Below, piece by piece: positions 1-9,514 of a DNA stretch of 64,000 bases. The DNA is taken from the NCBI GenBank assembly GCA_963666465.1, contig OY762824.1, forward strand, positions 1,612,001-1,676,000, read 5' to 3'. The translations under genes and the position numbers were made by a program. The notes below the pieces were generated by a model. The model was not told the origin of the DNA, searched no databases, and worked only from the letters and a program-made list of their open reading frames with translations. How positions within the stretch are numbered: the stretch's first letter is position 1; the number at the start of each line of letters is the position of its first letter. The stretch comes from VXYL01 sp963666465. GTDB taxonomy: Bacteria; Pseudomonadota; Gammaproteobacteria; Pseudomonadales; Azotimanducaceae.

Positions 1-1001
1 CGGTTGGCCGCGCACCACGCGACTCGCATACGACTCCGGCACCCGAATCAGGCCCCGCAAGAGCGCCGTGTCCACCACCCTGGCGATCTGCCCACTGCAT
101 ACGTAGCGGTCTTGGATTCGTACCCGACCCGCAAGAGCGCCGTGTCCACCACCCTGGCGATCTGGGCACCGGCGTTGACCCGCTGCCCCTCCTCCACCAG
201 CACGTCGCGCAACGTGCCAGCGAGATCGGTGGTGACCAGCAAGCCCGCCGCCAGCCGCTCCGCTTCCGTGAGGGCCGACTCCCGCTCCGCGATGCGCGCC
301 TCGCTGGCCTCCCTTTCGGCCTCAACCACAGACTGCAGTTCCTCGAACCGCCGCCTCTCGAAAGCGAGTTCCGCACGGGCTCGTTCGGTGCGAATCCGCG
401 TGCTGCGGTAGTCGATCTCCGAGACCGCTTGCCGTTCGAGCAACTCGGTTTCCGCTTCGAGTCGCAGTTCGAGCTCCTCGAGATCCGCCTGCCGGGTGAG
501 GATTTGCGCCTCGCCGGCCAGTCTTCGATCGGTGAACTCCGCCAGCCGGCGACGATGGTCCGCGGCGGCTTCCGCAAGCTGCAAGCGGGCGGCCACAGCG
601 GCCTGCCGAATCTGCGGGTTGATGAGTCGGGCAATGCCGTCGCCCGCCGAAACCGACTCGCCGGCGCGGGCGAGGATTCGTTCCACCGAGCCCGCGACTT
701 CGGATGCGATCCAGCGTTCGTTTACGGGTTCAAGCTCGCCAGCACCTTGCACTTCGATGGCGAGGGTGCCTCGCTCCACCGTCGCGGTGGTCGCGTCGGT
801 TGCGGCGGCCGACCCCGGACGGAGCCAAACGCGATCGATGAAGATGAACAGGACGATCGCGACGACCGCAACCGCGGCCCACGCAATTTGGCGAACGAGC
901 TTGCGCGGGTCTCCCTCACGGGGCCGATCCATCGAGTAATCCGCCTGGTCTGACACGGATCGGCTCCCCTGAGCCTGATCAAGCCCCGCCTTGGCGGACA
1001 T
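1..1001 (-). pseudogene. HlyD/RND-type periplasmic adaptor, frameshifted, 3' end beyond window
   Basis: This is a membrane-fusion (periplasmic adaptor) protein of an ABC efflux pump. It has one N-terminal membrane segment (about residues 38-58, AVVAIVLFIFIDRVWLRP), a lipoyl-like start (VERGTLAIEVQGAGELEP), a long Ala/Glu/Arg-rich coiled coil (about 125-235) and the returning beta segment (DLAGTLRDVLVEEGQRVNAG). The natural frame should continue from RVVDTALLR into RVPESYASRVVRGQP, which is encoded at positions 1-60. A 74-bp duplication plus insert at 54-164 shifts the frame, so the ORF ends at 48 with an unrelated tail. Its start overlaps the end of the upstream permease gene by 23 bp, so the two were co-transcribed. 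The adaptor assignment is confident; loss of function is inferred from the frameshift. Confidence 0.8.
54..164 (-). repeat. 37-bp direct duplication flanking a unique 37-bp insert (spacer-like unit 1)
   Basis: Positions 54-90 and 128-164 are identical over exactly 37 bp and mismatch immediately outside. The 37 bp between them (91-127) are unrelated to the host gene. Read on the minus strand, the duplicated unit begins CAGATCGCCAGGG and ends CTCTTGCGGG. The geometry equals one repeat-spacer-repeat unit of the CRISPR array at 38618-40350. Removing one copy plus the insert (74 bp) restores the adaptor reading frame. Interpretation as off-target spacer integration is an inference. Confidence 0.6.
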
Positions 1002-3462
1002 CGGCGACGCTCCCGTCCACCAGCGCGCTGATGGAGTGGTTCCGGGCGAGTTGTCTCAGAAGGAATCGAATCAGCAAGGCGCATACCACGGCGAGGCTGG
1101 CGAAGGCTGGCAAGAGCCACCACAGCTCCAACGCTTCGGCGAAGGCCGGCAGCCATAGCTTGGCCGCCATGCCGGCCGCGCCAACGACCGCGGCCGCCAC
1201 TACAAGCTCGCGCAGGCTGGTCGCGGATTGCGCGAACGCCAGTTCGCCCGGCGTCGCGCCCAGGGCGAAGCGGATGCCGATGCGCGATCGCGTCTCGGCG
1301 ACGTTCCGCGCCAGGGAGTTGCCGACGCCGGAGAGCGCGAGTACCAGGGCGAAGCCGGCGGCCACCGCGAGCACCACCTCGACGCTGCGCTTGGCGAGGA
1401 ACTGCTTGCGGAATCGCTGTGCTGGCGTGTCTCCCATCTCGGCCTCCCAGCCATCGTATTGGGGTAGCTGGAGGAGCGCTTCTGCCAGGTCAAGTCCCGG
1501 ATCGGCGTCGATCAACCACCGGTGCGGATACCCGGAACCGATCCTGGGTCCGTAGATTACCGGCGGCACACCCTGGGCATAGTCGCCATACGGCACGTCG
1601 CCCACGACGCCAACCACAGTCTTTTCGAACTCCCCATCACCAGCGCTCCACACGCGCAACGGCGAGCCCAGCACGGCTTCCGTGCCACCGAGCGCCTCCG
1701 CGGCGGAGCGCGACAAGACGATCTCGAGGAAGTTGCCGTCCTCGAACATGCGACCGGCCAAGAGTTCAACGCCAAGGGTATGGAAATAGTCCGGGGTCAC
1801 GTAGTTCTCGAAGAACGGTGTATCGCCCAGCTCCGGAAAGCCGGCGATCTTTCGCGAGAGGGGTTGCAGCATCTCCCGTGGCGTAACCGGCAGAAATGTA
1901 GCCGACGCCGCGGCGCGAATGCCGGGAATGGCGTTAATGGCACTTGCTGCCGCGGAATACTCGACCCCGGTTGGCATCCAAGGCTCGTTGTTGTCGGGAT
2001 CGAGCAATTCAATCGTGACGACATCGGGATTCGGGAGCCCCAGCGACAGCCGGGCATCCACAACGTAGCGTTCGGCCAAGGACAACACGACCACGAAGCT
2101 CGCCACACAGACGAGCAGGAGAAGTTGGCGGGTCGTCCCGCGAAGCCGCCAGCCCGAACCCGCCACCGCCGTCGAACTCCGCGAGACGAACCAGCTCACA
2201 TAGCCGAGGCTGACGACGAATGCCAGCGCAAGCAAAACACCGGCGCTGCCGAGACCCACAATCCGCGAAGCAGTGCGTACTTCGCCGAGATAGCTCGAGA
2301 AGGGCTCGACGCGCAGGAGTACGTCCAGGACATAGCCGGCAGCCAACCACGCCAAGACACCCATCACCAGCACGACAACCAGATTCTCGGCGAGCGCACG
2401 ACCAAACACGTCCAACGGCGCGGCACCCACGGCGATGCGCACATTGCGCTCATCCTCCCGGGAGACATGCTCTGCGATCAGAAACTCCACCACGGACACG
2501 AGTGCCATCAGCAGCAGCATGGCCACAACGGCGGCAAGCCAAAGTGTCTTCTGCACCACATCGCGTCGCTTCTGCGGGGAGGTTTCCAAACCTTGGCCCA
2601 GTGCGACCCGATCCGAGTCGCTGAAGCCGAAGCCAAACATCATCCGGCCAGGGGCGGCATCGCCTTGCGCCGAAGGGTCCGACTCCACCTCCAAGAGCAG
2701 CATCTTGCTGTCGAATCGATGTTCCGCGAGCCGTGCGTTCGCTGCAGCAAACTCGACACCTGCGGCTTGGCCTTCGGGAATGACGCCAAACACCGTGACG
2801 TTCGGCGACATGCGGGCGATGCGCCGCCGACCCTCTTCATTGACGCGCGCGGCCCACGGCGGCACCGACAGTTCCAAGGGCAAATTCATCACCCACACGT
2901 CTGGGCGTTGCTGCAGCGGATCCTCGAACCCCTGCGGCGTGACACCGATGATGGGGACCGAAGTGCCGTCCGCCGTCGTCAAGAACTGGCCCGCGACATC
3001 CTGACGGCTGTATATGCGGCTCCATACGTCGGCGGTGATCACCGCAGCCCGTGCACTCTCCGTCGCCGCCAGCGTCCCGAAGGCAGGCGGCACCCCAAGG
3101 TGCTCGAAAAAGCCGGGTGACACCAGATGCGTCTGCAGAGGCTCTGGAGAGCCAGCCGAGTCGTCGGGCTCGAACGTCAGCCAATACGCGGGGTTGGCGT
3201 AGAACCACGAGATCTCTGGCACGCGCGCCACGATCTCGTGGAAGTCGCGAATGGACATGGACTGGATGGCCCCGCCGGCATCGCGCAAGGCCGTGACATA
3301 AGCCCGATCTGCAACCCCAACAGGCAGCCGGAACCAGCTCGCATGGGCAATGGTGACCACCGCGGCGATGAACCCGAACGACACGCCCAGCGATGCCACG
3401 AAATAGGCGAGCTTCGCCGCCCGACGTCGCGCAGTGCCGACAAAGCTTCGTAGCGCTTCCAC
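979..3462 (-). CDS. ABC transporter permease, ADOP/MacB type (two FtsX domains)
   Basis: A large permease of about 827 residues. It has one N-terminal membrane helix (YFVASLGVSFGFIAAVV), a large periplasmic MacB-like domain, three central helices (such as AAVVAMLLLMALVSVVEFL), a further helix (LLLLVCVASFVVVLSLAE), a second periplasmic domain and a C-terminal FtsX block of three helices with the typical sequence GIRFALGATPGELA. The duplicated architecture and length match the ADOP family, whose members export antibiotics or peptides or act mechanically on the envelope; the substrate is unknown. The frame is open upstream to 4161 but that extension is low-quality sequence. I prefer GTG at 3462, which has a purine-rich GGGGTAGGGG just upstream; GTG at 3468 or 3480 is possible. 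The adaptor gene follows directly with a 23-bp overlap. No ATPase gene is visible here. Confidence 0.8.
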   Translation of the reverse strand: MEALRSFVGTARRRAAKLAYFVASLGVSFGFIAAVVTIAHASWFRLPVGVADRAYVTALRDAGGAIQSMSIRDFHEIVARVPEISWFYANPAYWLTFEPDDSAGSPEPLQTHLVSPGFFEHLGVPPAFGTLAATESARAAVITADVWSRIYSRQDVAGQFLTTADGTSVPIIGVTPQGFEDPLQQRPDVWVMNLPLELSVPPWAARVNEEGRRRIARMSPNVTVFGVIPEGQAAGVEFAAANARLAEHRFDSKMLLLEVESDPSAQGDAAPGRMMFGFGFSDSDRVALGQGLETSPQKRRDVVQKTLWLAAVVAMLLLMALVSVVEFLIAEHVSREDERNVRIAVGAAPLDVFGRALAENLVVVLVMGVLAWLAAGYVLDVLLRVEPFSSYLGEVRTASRIVGLGSAGVLLALAFVVSLGYVSWFVSRSSTAVAGSGWRLRGTTRQLLLLVCVASFVVVLSLAERYVVDARLSLGLPNPDVVTIELLDPDNNEPWMPTGVEYSAAASAINAIPGIRAAASATFLPVTPREMLQPLSRKIAGFPELGDTPFFENYVTPDYFHTLGVELLAGRMFEDGNFLEIVLSRSAAEALGGTEAVLGSPLRVWSAGDGEFEKTVVGVVGDVPYGDYAQGVPPVIYGPRIGSGYPHRWLIDADPGLDLAEALLQLPQYDGWEAEMGDTPAQRFRKQFLAKRSVEVVLAVAAGFALVLALSGVGNSLARNVAETRSRIGIRFALGATPGELAFAQSATSLRELVVAAAVVGAAGMAAKLWLPAFAEALELWWLLPAFASLAVVCALLIRFLLRQLARNHSISALVDGSVADVRQGGA

Positions 3463-3690
3463 GGGCACCCCTACCCCCACGCTGCAATCCGCAATAATGC
3501 ACCAGTTCTCCGTGCCGTCATACGCCAGCGCCGACTTCCCGAGTTCCGTTCGGGAACTCGGGCCAGCCCGACCCCCACGCAGCCAAATGTGACAACCCCC
3601 TACCAGTGCGTTAAGGCCGTTTGCATCAGGAAAGGCGTCGGCGCTGTGTGGCAGCAAGTGTGGGCAAGGGCACGGGAGCGGAGCCCTACG

Positions 3691-3815
3691 ATGTTCAAGG
3701 AAACGAAGCTCTCTCGTGCCGTGGGGTCTGTGATTGCGCTTTCGCTGGCAGGCGTGGGCGCGGCGGTCGCTCAGGCCGAGATCGAGGAAGTCATCGTTAC
3801 GGCGCAGAAACGCGC
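3691..3815 (+). pseudogene. TonB-dependent receptor, N-terminal fragment only
   Basis: The translation from ATG 3691 gives a classic signal peptide (ALSLAGVGAAVAQA) followed immediately by IEEVIVTAQKR, the extended TonB-box region at the start of many TonB-dependent outer-membrane receptors. After this point the homology stops and the reading continues into an unrelated protein fragment in another frame. Only about 40 of the roughly 700-900 residues of a receptor remain. It is therefore a deletion or recombination relic whose signal sequence has been joined to foreign sequence. No plug or barrel sequence is visible nearby. Confidence 0.7.
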
Positions 3816-3829
3816 CTGCCGGGTCGCGG

Positions 3830-4422
3830 CGGAGACTTCGGCGCGCCGATGTGTCGTAGCATCGGCGTCGCCCTCGAGGGCGACGCGGGTGCCTCGTTTC
3901 GCGGCGATCACCCCGAGGCGCACGCGAGCTTCGCGTATGCCATGGCCTTCGACTGGAAGGACGTCCGGCGAACCGTGCGTGAGGTACCGAACCACCGCAC
4001 CGAACCGCCCCTGCTGGAACGGCTGGCCGAAGCGGAATGGCGGTTACACCGTCGTCAGCAGGCCGTATCGGTCTGGTTCGAACTGTGCTGGTTGGACCCG
4101 GAACGCTTCGCCGACGCGGAACGCGCGTCCCGCGTATCGGACAGCGCGCTGCGACAATCATGGCAGAGGCTTCAGGATCAGGACTGGTTCGGACCTGTCA
4201 CGACACAGTGGCTGCCCGCGTGGATGGTGCTTGAGGAACCCGGGATCGCACAGGCATTTGCTCCAACCGGCCGCGGCAGCGATCCGGAGCGCGCCTTCGA
4301 CCTGCTCCTGCGGCTGACATCCGGCCGAAGCGGCGCCGAGGACATAGGACCGACGCGCATTGCGGGACCTCCACGCCGGGCTCTACCAGAGTTACTTCGA
4401 ATCACTCGAGGACCGACGGTAG
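3830..4422 (+). pseudogene. Unknown protein, 5'-truncated and frameshifted
   Basis: Starting near 3830, in a different frame from the receptor fragment, there is a well-behaved coding stretch (such as HASFAYAMAFDWKDVRRTV and PPLLERLAEAEWRLHRRQQ) rich in Trp, Glu and Arg. It runs through SDPERAFDLLLRLTSGR to about 4350. A frameshift there moves the likely continuation (LRDLHAGLYQSYFESLEDRR) to another frame, ending at TAG 4420-4422. I do not recognise the family. It has no signal or membrane segment and looks like a cytosolic protein remnant. It lacks its own start, having been fused to the receptor fragment by deletion. Confidence 0.5.
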
Positions 4423-4660
4423 TCGCTACGCAACTACCGGTCAGGGTCCGGCTTCCGGTGCCGCCGCTCCGTACAGGAACACGGCACGGGTCCACGTTCA
4501 CCATGACAAAATCAATGCCGAGGCTGAGTTCCACCACCATGACGCCGCCGCCGAGGATGAGGCCCCTGTCGAAGCTCCGTCATCCGGTCGTCGCTCGCGA
4601 CAAGCGCGTCGCCAATTGAGTGGACCTTCCCCCGACACACAAACAAGTAGTGGACCTTCC

Positions 4661-4870
4661 CCCAACACACAAACATTTCGTCCCACACAACAATGGGCAA
4701 TGTCTCACCTTGACCCAGCGCTCCACGCCTGCGCGGCGATGGGGTCGCGAGTCCCGGCAGCCGCCGAACGCCCAGCCCTCCAACCCCACGCTGAACCGCG
4801 TCACGCTCCCGAACGGCGCCCGCGTGGGAGATTTCCTACGCCGTGTAGGACGAAATGTTTGTGTGTCGGG
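4661..4870. mobile_element. Small terminal-inverted-repeat element (MITE-like), copy A
   Basis: The left end (4661-4683) and the right end (4848-4870) are inverted repeats matching 22 of 23 bp. The right end read inward starts CCCGACACACAAACATTTCG. Copies B (9515-9833) and C (10725-11042) share the same ends and much of the interior. Copy A is 210 bp and lacks about 108 bp of interior lying between short direct repeats (CTCCCGAACGGC) in the longer copies. A partial extra left end sits at 4630-4649 within a roughly 31-bp direct repeat. No transposase is encoded, so it would be mobilised in trans. Confidence 0.65.
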
Positions 4871-5032
4871 AGAGCTGACTGGGGTTGCGCTCGCCGAAAT
4901 GGCCGTGTTAGGTTCCGCAAACGAGAATTGTAGGTGACAACCTCCGACGGTGTGTTGGAAGCGGGTTGCCTGAACCACAGATCAACTCTCGATTCGGTGT
5001 AGCTCCTTAGAACGACACTAGGAAGAACGTTC

Positions 5033-5269
5033 ATGAAAGCGATAAAGCGATACTTCTCTGCAGCATGTGTGGTTGCGGTGACTGCGTTGGTCGGTGCTCC
5101 GTCGTCGCCCGTCGTAGACGCCATCCCAACGGTCGGCGGGAATGCACATGCGTACGCACCGTGCTCGGGCGAGTACATGGCCATGCAAGTTGCATGGAAC
5201 GAGTACAACGAGCACGGTGGCTGGTATCTTAAGGCGGCAGCTTGGGCAGCAACGTACACTCGAGCATAG
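5033..5269 (+). CDS. Small predicted secreted protein, unknown function
   Basis: A 78-residue protein with a credible ribosome site (AGGAAG six bases before ATG 5033). It starts MKAIKRYFSAACVVAVTALV, a typical Sec signal peptide with a basic start and hydrophobic core. The mature part is short and rich in Tyr, Trp and Ala (AMQVAWNEYNEHGGWYLK), with one Cys. It resembles the small exported peptides often found beside mobile elements, but I recognise no family. It sits between MITE copy A and the decayed S9 peptidase in a gene-poor zone, so it may be a relic. Coding is supported mainly by the signal peptide and ribosome site. Confidence 0.45.
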   Translation: MKAIKRYFSAACVVAVTALVGAPSSPVVDAIPTVGGNAHAYAPCSGEYMAMQVAWNEYNEHGGWYLKAAAWAATYTRA

Positions 5270-7272
5270 GACAGGCCCGGATTTCGCCTGAGGGTGATCG
5301 TGTGTTGGCGATTGCCAACGACGGCAACAACCGGGCTGTGGTCGTGATGGACCTCGGTTCTGGCGGGCGCAAGGCCGTATTGCGCAACGGACCCGGCCAG
5401 TCGCTGGGCGCCTGCCACTGGATTTCGAACGAACGCATCGTGTGCGAACTGTTCGTCTTCTCGGAGCGCAGCACGGCGCCGTTCGGCAGAAGGCGAATCG
5501 TGCGCCTGGTCGCGGTGGACCACGATGGACGGGACCCCGCCAGTTGCTCGACAAGCCGCCGCGCCGCCCACCCAAACTCGGCGGGAAAGGCCACGGGCGC
5601 AGTGGCATTCCTCTGGAGGATCTGGAGCACCAGCTGGTGCACCGTCTCCCCGATGAGCCGGACCATGTGCTGGTCAGTGCCTCACGGGTTGCGACGCCAT
5701 ATACGACCGTCTACCGCGTTCACACGCGGACAGGCAAGATGCGCCGCGTCGTGCGGTGGCAGCAAGGGATTCTCTTCTGGCACGCCGACTGGGAAGGCCG
5801 GGTACGGTTGGGAACGGGCGCGTTCTCGTTCGGGGATGTAGTCGGCGAGCCCTGGTTTGGTCCGGTGGCGGTCACGTCAACGCCGAAGGGAGACTGGAAA
5901 CGCGTCGACGTGGCCGATCTGTCCGTCCCGATCGGCCGCTGGGACGTCATGGCCCCCCGGGTGCGTGGCTTCTCCCTTGATGGCACAACTGCTTACGTGG
6001 AAGCCTCGGTACGCGGCGCTGACCGCGTGGCGCTGTGGGCCGCAGACTCGAACACGCTCGAACCGCTTCAGCATCAAGGCGCATCCGGAGCGAGATGTGC
6101 GTGCCATTCCGGTCGGGGCACAAGACTGCGGCATCGTCGGTTTCTCGCACTCGCTTCCGGGCGATCCCTTCACATGGCTTGATCGTGAATTCGGGAAGCA
6201 GGTTGCCCGCGCCACCGCAGGAGAGCCCGGTGCGAAGATCGTGGCTGTCCCGTCGATGTCGGACGACTGCCAAACGATGGTGTTGGTGTCCACGGACGAG
6301 CGCACCTTCGTCCGGTTTCATCTGTTCGACCTCAGTACCGGAGAGGCTCGGCATCTGGGAGGTCGGAGTGTCGATGTCGCCAACCACAGCGCGTCGAAGC
6401 GCTCGTTGGTCCGGTTCGACACGCGCGACGGCAAGACGTTGCCGATGACCTTGACGCTTCCGACATCAGGAGCCGGCGACGCGCCCACCGTGGTGCTGCT
6501 GAACGAGCCTGATACCAACCCGGAGCGGCTGGACGCATGGCCGCACTTTTTCGCCTCACGCGGCTATGCGGTTGCCCAGCCTGCCTTTCGCGGGGTCCGC
6601 GGATACGGTGCGGCGTTCCAGATGGCTGGCCGGGAAATGGAAGGCCGAAGGTTACGGGAGGACGTTGAAGACGCGTTGGCGTGGCTCTCACGCCACGGAA
6701 TTTCCGATGTGTCGCGCGCTTGCTTCACCGGGCATGGCAGAGGCGGTCACCTGGCGTTGGCAGCGGCGCTCAACGTGCCCGGCGGTGAGACCGTCCGACG
6801 TTGTGCAGCGGCGCTCGCAGTTCGCAATGCAGGCGACACCAAGCGTCGACTCGATGAGCCGCTCGATTACCGTGTCTGCGGCTGGTATCCCTGCGGCGAC
6901 TGGGAGAGCTGGTCGGCACCGGGCCACCGCGCGAATCGTGCGGCAGCGAGGTTTGTCCCGGAACGGTTCGCCACCATGTCGTCGACACGCCGCTCGCCAG
7001 TGGTGAATGCGCCGCACCCGGGCTTCCCGATCTTGATCAAGACGTCCGGCGAAGGGGTTGTTCACGAACGCGGGTCGCGACGATTCCGTTCCGACATGGT
7101 GAAGACGGGCTTCGTCGACAACGTCGTGCCCGAAGACAGCGCATTTGAAGAGGAATTCCTCGAGGAGGCAGTTGACCTGTTTGACGAAGTCCTGCTCGGT
7201 GCCGAGCGACGATTGTCGCGGAAGCGTGACGAGACCTCTGTAGGTCGCCTGTTGCCGGAAAACGGCGAATGA
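5242..7272 (+). pseudogene. S9 prolyl-oligopeptidase family protein, frameshifted and without catalytic serine
   Basis: The protein is recoverable only by changing frame twice. The beta-propeller start (ISPEGDRVLAIANDGNN) runs to about 5530, continues in another frame (VATPYTTVYRVHTRTGK) to about 6065, then returns to the first frame for the rest of the propeller and the alpha/beta-hydrolase domain (FFASRGYAVAQPAFRGVRG). The nucleophile elbow reads FTGHGRGGHLA, so Ser of the usual GxSxGG is Gly, and the Asp-containing strand expected later is also degraded (FPILIKTSGEGVVHE). No signal peptide or clear start is present. Two frameshifts plus loss of the active site make this a dead gene. Confidence 0.8.
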
Positions 7273-7440
7273 CACGTTGACGTCCTGACCGCGCAGGTGA
7301 TCCATGGCATCGTGCAGGGCAGAGCGTTCGCGGGCGCCGATGGGGCCAAGGATGCGTTTCTCAGCCTGCCTCCCCCAATCTGTCTCGCCGGGAAGGTCCG
7401 GCGTTTCGTCGGCATTCGAGACACGGGCCGAAGAGTCAGG
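7262..7440 (-). pseudogene. Serine recombinase (resolvase/invertase) N-terminal relic 1
   Basis: The minus-strand translation gives SARVSNADETPDLPGETD followed after a gap by GARERSALHDAMDHLRGQDV. These match the start of small serine recombinases, where YARVSTxDQxxDLQ is followed by a helix and RPxLDxALDHLRxGDxLVVW. The catalytic-serine motif YxRVS is recognisable as SARVS. Most of the catalytic and DNA-binding domain is missing and there is no start codon, so it is a relic. It lies just before a second, better relic in the same orientation. The family assignment rests on two short motifs at the right spacing. Confidence 0.5.
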
Positions 7441-7549
7441 TGGTCGTCACGAACTGCGAACCAAGACATCGGCTGCGATCCCGAAGTGATCGGACAGCTT
7501 TCGGTCTCCATGGATGTTGCTGATGACGTCCAAGGATGCGGTGGCCATG

Positions 7550-7935
7550 TCAGCGCTCGACCCGATGTGATCGATGGTTCTGCGACCCCTGTACTCGAGC
7601 GTAGAAGTGATCAGCGTCACCTGCGATGGCATGGCGTCCTGCAGCAAGGCGGCACGACGGGCGGCGTTTTCGGATACCGGCGTACGCAGCCTGTCCGCCT
7701 TCCCGATCAAATCCATCAGCAACCGACCGAGGCCGCCAGGCACCACGCCACGTCACCACGTCGCCGCCGCGGATGTGATCCATGGCGCGGCGCAGGCGAT
7801 GCGTTCCCCGGCGCCTCCCTCGAAGATACGCCCGAGCCCGTCCCGGTGAGCGTCACGCTGCAGGTCGAGCGTCTGGTCGTCGGTCGAGACGCGACCGTAG
7901 CCGATGAGCCCAACGGTCCTCCCGAATGCCCGGAA
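7550..7935 (-). pseudogene. Serine recombinase (resolvase/invertase) relic 2
   Basis: The minus-strand translation begins VGLIGYGRVSTDDQTLDLQ, a textbook resolvase N-terminus with the catalytic serine in YGRVST. It continues through IFEGGAGERI and, after a frameshift near 7775, DHIRGGDVVTW and RSVADGFDREGGQAAYAGI, corresponding to the DHLRxGDxLVVWRLDRLGRS region. At least one frameshift and stop codons interrupt it and the helix-turn-helix end is absent. Together with relic 1 and the adjacent IS481-type element this marks an old transposon or resolution site. Confidence 0.65.
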
Positions 7936-8062
7936 GACGAATCAAACCATACGCCGATTGCGGGGCTTTGTTTTCGTACGCTCGCGCTCGACCCGTGGAA
8001 CCCCGCAAGGTCTCAAACCTAAGGCGGCCTCGGGAGTGCAAAACCTCCCCGACTCTCGGACC

Positions 8063-9230
8063 TGTACCGGCTCAATACATTTTGGCACTGGGGACTAGGC
8101 AGCCTCCTGTGCGACAAGGTACTCGTTCGGGGTTCGATAGGCGAGCGCTGCGTGAGGACGTTCGTAGTTGAAGAAGAACTCGTCGGGAGAGCCGCGGCGC
8201 CACGTGCTCGACGGTCAGTGGCCCGTCGCAGAGGTTCCAGAACTCGGCACGAGCCGAGCGGTTGGTGCGCTCGACGCAGCCGTTCCACTGGGGCCGTCGC
8301 GGCGGCAGGACGTGCAGCGGGATGTCCAGCTCCTCGCAGGCGTCCTCGAAGTCGGCCATGAACTCGCTGCCGCCGTCGACCTGGATGGACAGCGGCGGGA
8401 ACGGCAGCGCGCCGACGAGGTCCATCAGGAAGCGCCTGGCATTGCCGGAGGTGGCGCGCGAACAGACCCGCGTCACCATGAACCTCGACACGGGGCAGAT
8501 CGCCCGGAACTCCTTGAGCGTCTGCCCGCCGGCGGCGTACGTCATGTGGTCCACCTGCACCAGTTCCCCCACCCGACGGGCCTTGGAACCGTACTTCCAG
8601 CGGCGCGCCCACTTGGCGAAGCTGCGCCGCCTCCTGGGCTTCGCCCGCCCTTCGCAGAACGAGGCGCGGCGGATCGCCCCGGCCGCGAGCGCCCGCTCGA
8701 GGATCCGGCCGACGGTCGACACGCTCAGCAGGCGGCCCTTGCGTGCCAGCATGGCCTGGATGCGCGCCTTGCCCATGAACGGGTACTTGCGGCGCACGTC
8801 CAGGACTGCCTTGACGTCCCTCGGCTTCCAGGCGCGTTGCCGCACGCGGCGGGGGCGCGTCGACTTCGGCGCCAGCCCGCGCTGGCCGCCGGCGGCCAGC
8901 GCGGCCTTCCACCGGTACAGCGTGCGCCGGCTGATCCCGACATGCGCCAGCGCGCCGGCCTCGTCGCAGCCGGAGTCTCGCAGCCGGCGATACGCCTTCA
9001 ATGTCCGATACCGCTCCGCCGCCTCGGAAGGCACGTGTTCGTCAACCTTGAAGCTGCGGTACGATCGGATGCGCATGGACTCGATGTTCATGGTTCGGGT
9101 CTCCATTCCAGTGGGTTTGGTTGTTCACTGGAGGCTACCCGATCCGGCGCCGCGGTCGGCGTTCAGTCGCCGCGGCGTCGCACTGCCTGGTCACCGCCGC
9201 TCCGGTGCCAGATGTGTCTGAGCTAGAACA
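8063..9230 (-). mobile_element. IS481-type insertion sequence
   Basis: A 1168-bp element. The left end (from 8063, TGTACCGGCTCAATACATTT) and right end (to 9230, inward TGTTCTAGCTCAGACACATC) are imperfect inverted repeats starting with TGT, about 18 of 30 positions matching. They enclose one DDE transposase gene on the minus strand. I could not identify a clear target-site duplication. It lies between resolvase relics and a truncated PLD-like gene. Confidence 0.7.
8095..9106 (-). pseudogene. IS481-family transposase, frameshifted near its 3' end
   Basis: The protein has an N-terminal helix-turn-helix (ALAHVGISRRTLYRWK), a second winged-helix region and an rve/DDE integrase core. The acidic residues are visible in VQVDHMTY (first D), QVDGGSEFM (second D) and NGCVERTNRSARAEFW (E). 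Near 8190 the frame shifts: the expected C-terminus DEFFFNYERPHAALAYRTP with PNEYLVAQEAA is encoded in another frame and ends at TAG 8095-8097, whereas the uninterrupted frame runs on into unrelated residues. The catalytic triad is complete, but the frameshift removes the conserved tail. It is probably inactive unless frameshifting or a sequencing error accounts for it. Confidence 0.75.
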
Positions 9231-9379
9231 CCGCACTTCCTTCTCCTAAGCCGAACTTAACACCCGCCTTATGCCAAAGCCGTCGCCTTCTCTCCGACAA
9301 GCCCGTAATCGGAAACGAACCGACCAACCCCCTCCGGTCACGCCTGCAACCAGCACTACGCGGCTCCCGTCGGGCATTC

Positions 9380-9510
9380 GCGACAATCGACAGCGCTGGC
9401 ACGGCCGGGAGCTTCCTCAAGGAGCACCTGCGTTCGCATACCCAGCTCTCCGTCGTCTCCGGCTACTTCACCATCAGCGCCTATGGAGCGTTGCGGGACG
9501 ATCTAGGGCC
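9380..9510 (+). pseudogene. PLD-like/helicase-associated protein, N-terminal fragment
   Basis: A short coding stretch reads TIDSAGTAGSFLKEHLRSHT followed by QLSVVSGYFTISAYGALRD. This resembles the start of phospholipase-D-like domains found on large helicases, where LxxALxxxLxxSxxLDIATGYFSLxGYxLL is typical. It is cut off by the left end of MITE copy B at 9515. No start codon is obvious. With only about 45 residues left, the family call is moderate. Confidence 0.4.
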
Positions 9511-9514
9511 TTTC

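Noticed and set aside
3463..4161. N-terminal extension of the ABC permease to 4161 (1060 codons)
   Set aside because: The extra 233 codons are Arg/Pro-rich, lack family similarity and lie antisense to the receptor fragment and the unknown relic.
4621..4680. 31-bp direct repeat AGTGGACCTTCCCCC...ACACACAAACA as a further spacer-like scar
   Set aside because: The copies are directly adjacent with no insert and consist of partial MITE ends, so the geometry does not match repeat-spacer-repeat.
7297..8022. 241-codon plus-strand frame
   Set aside because: No domain or ribosome site; the minus strand here carries recognisable resolvase motifs.
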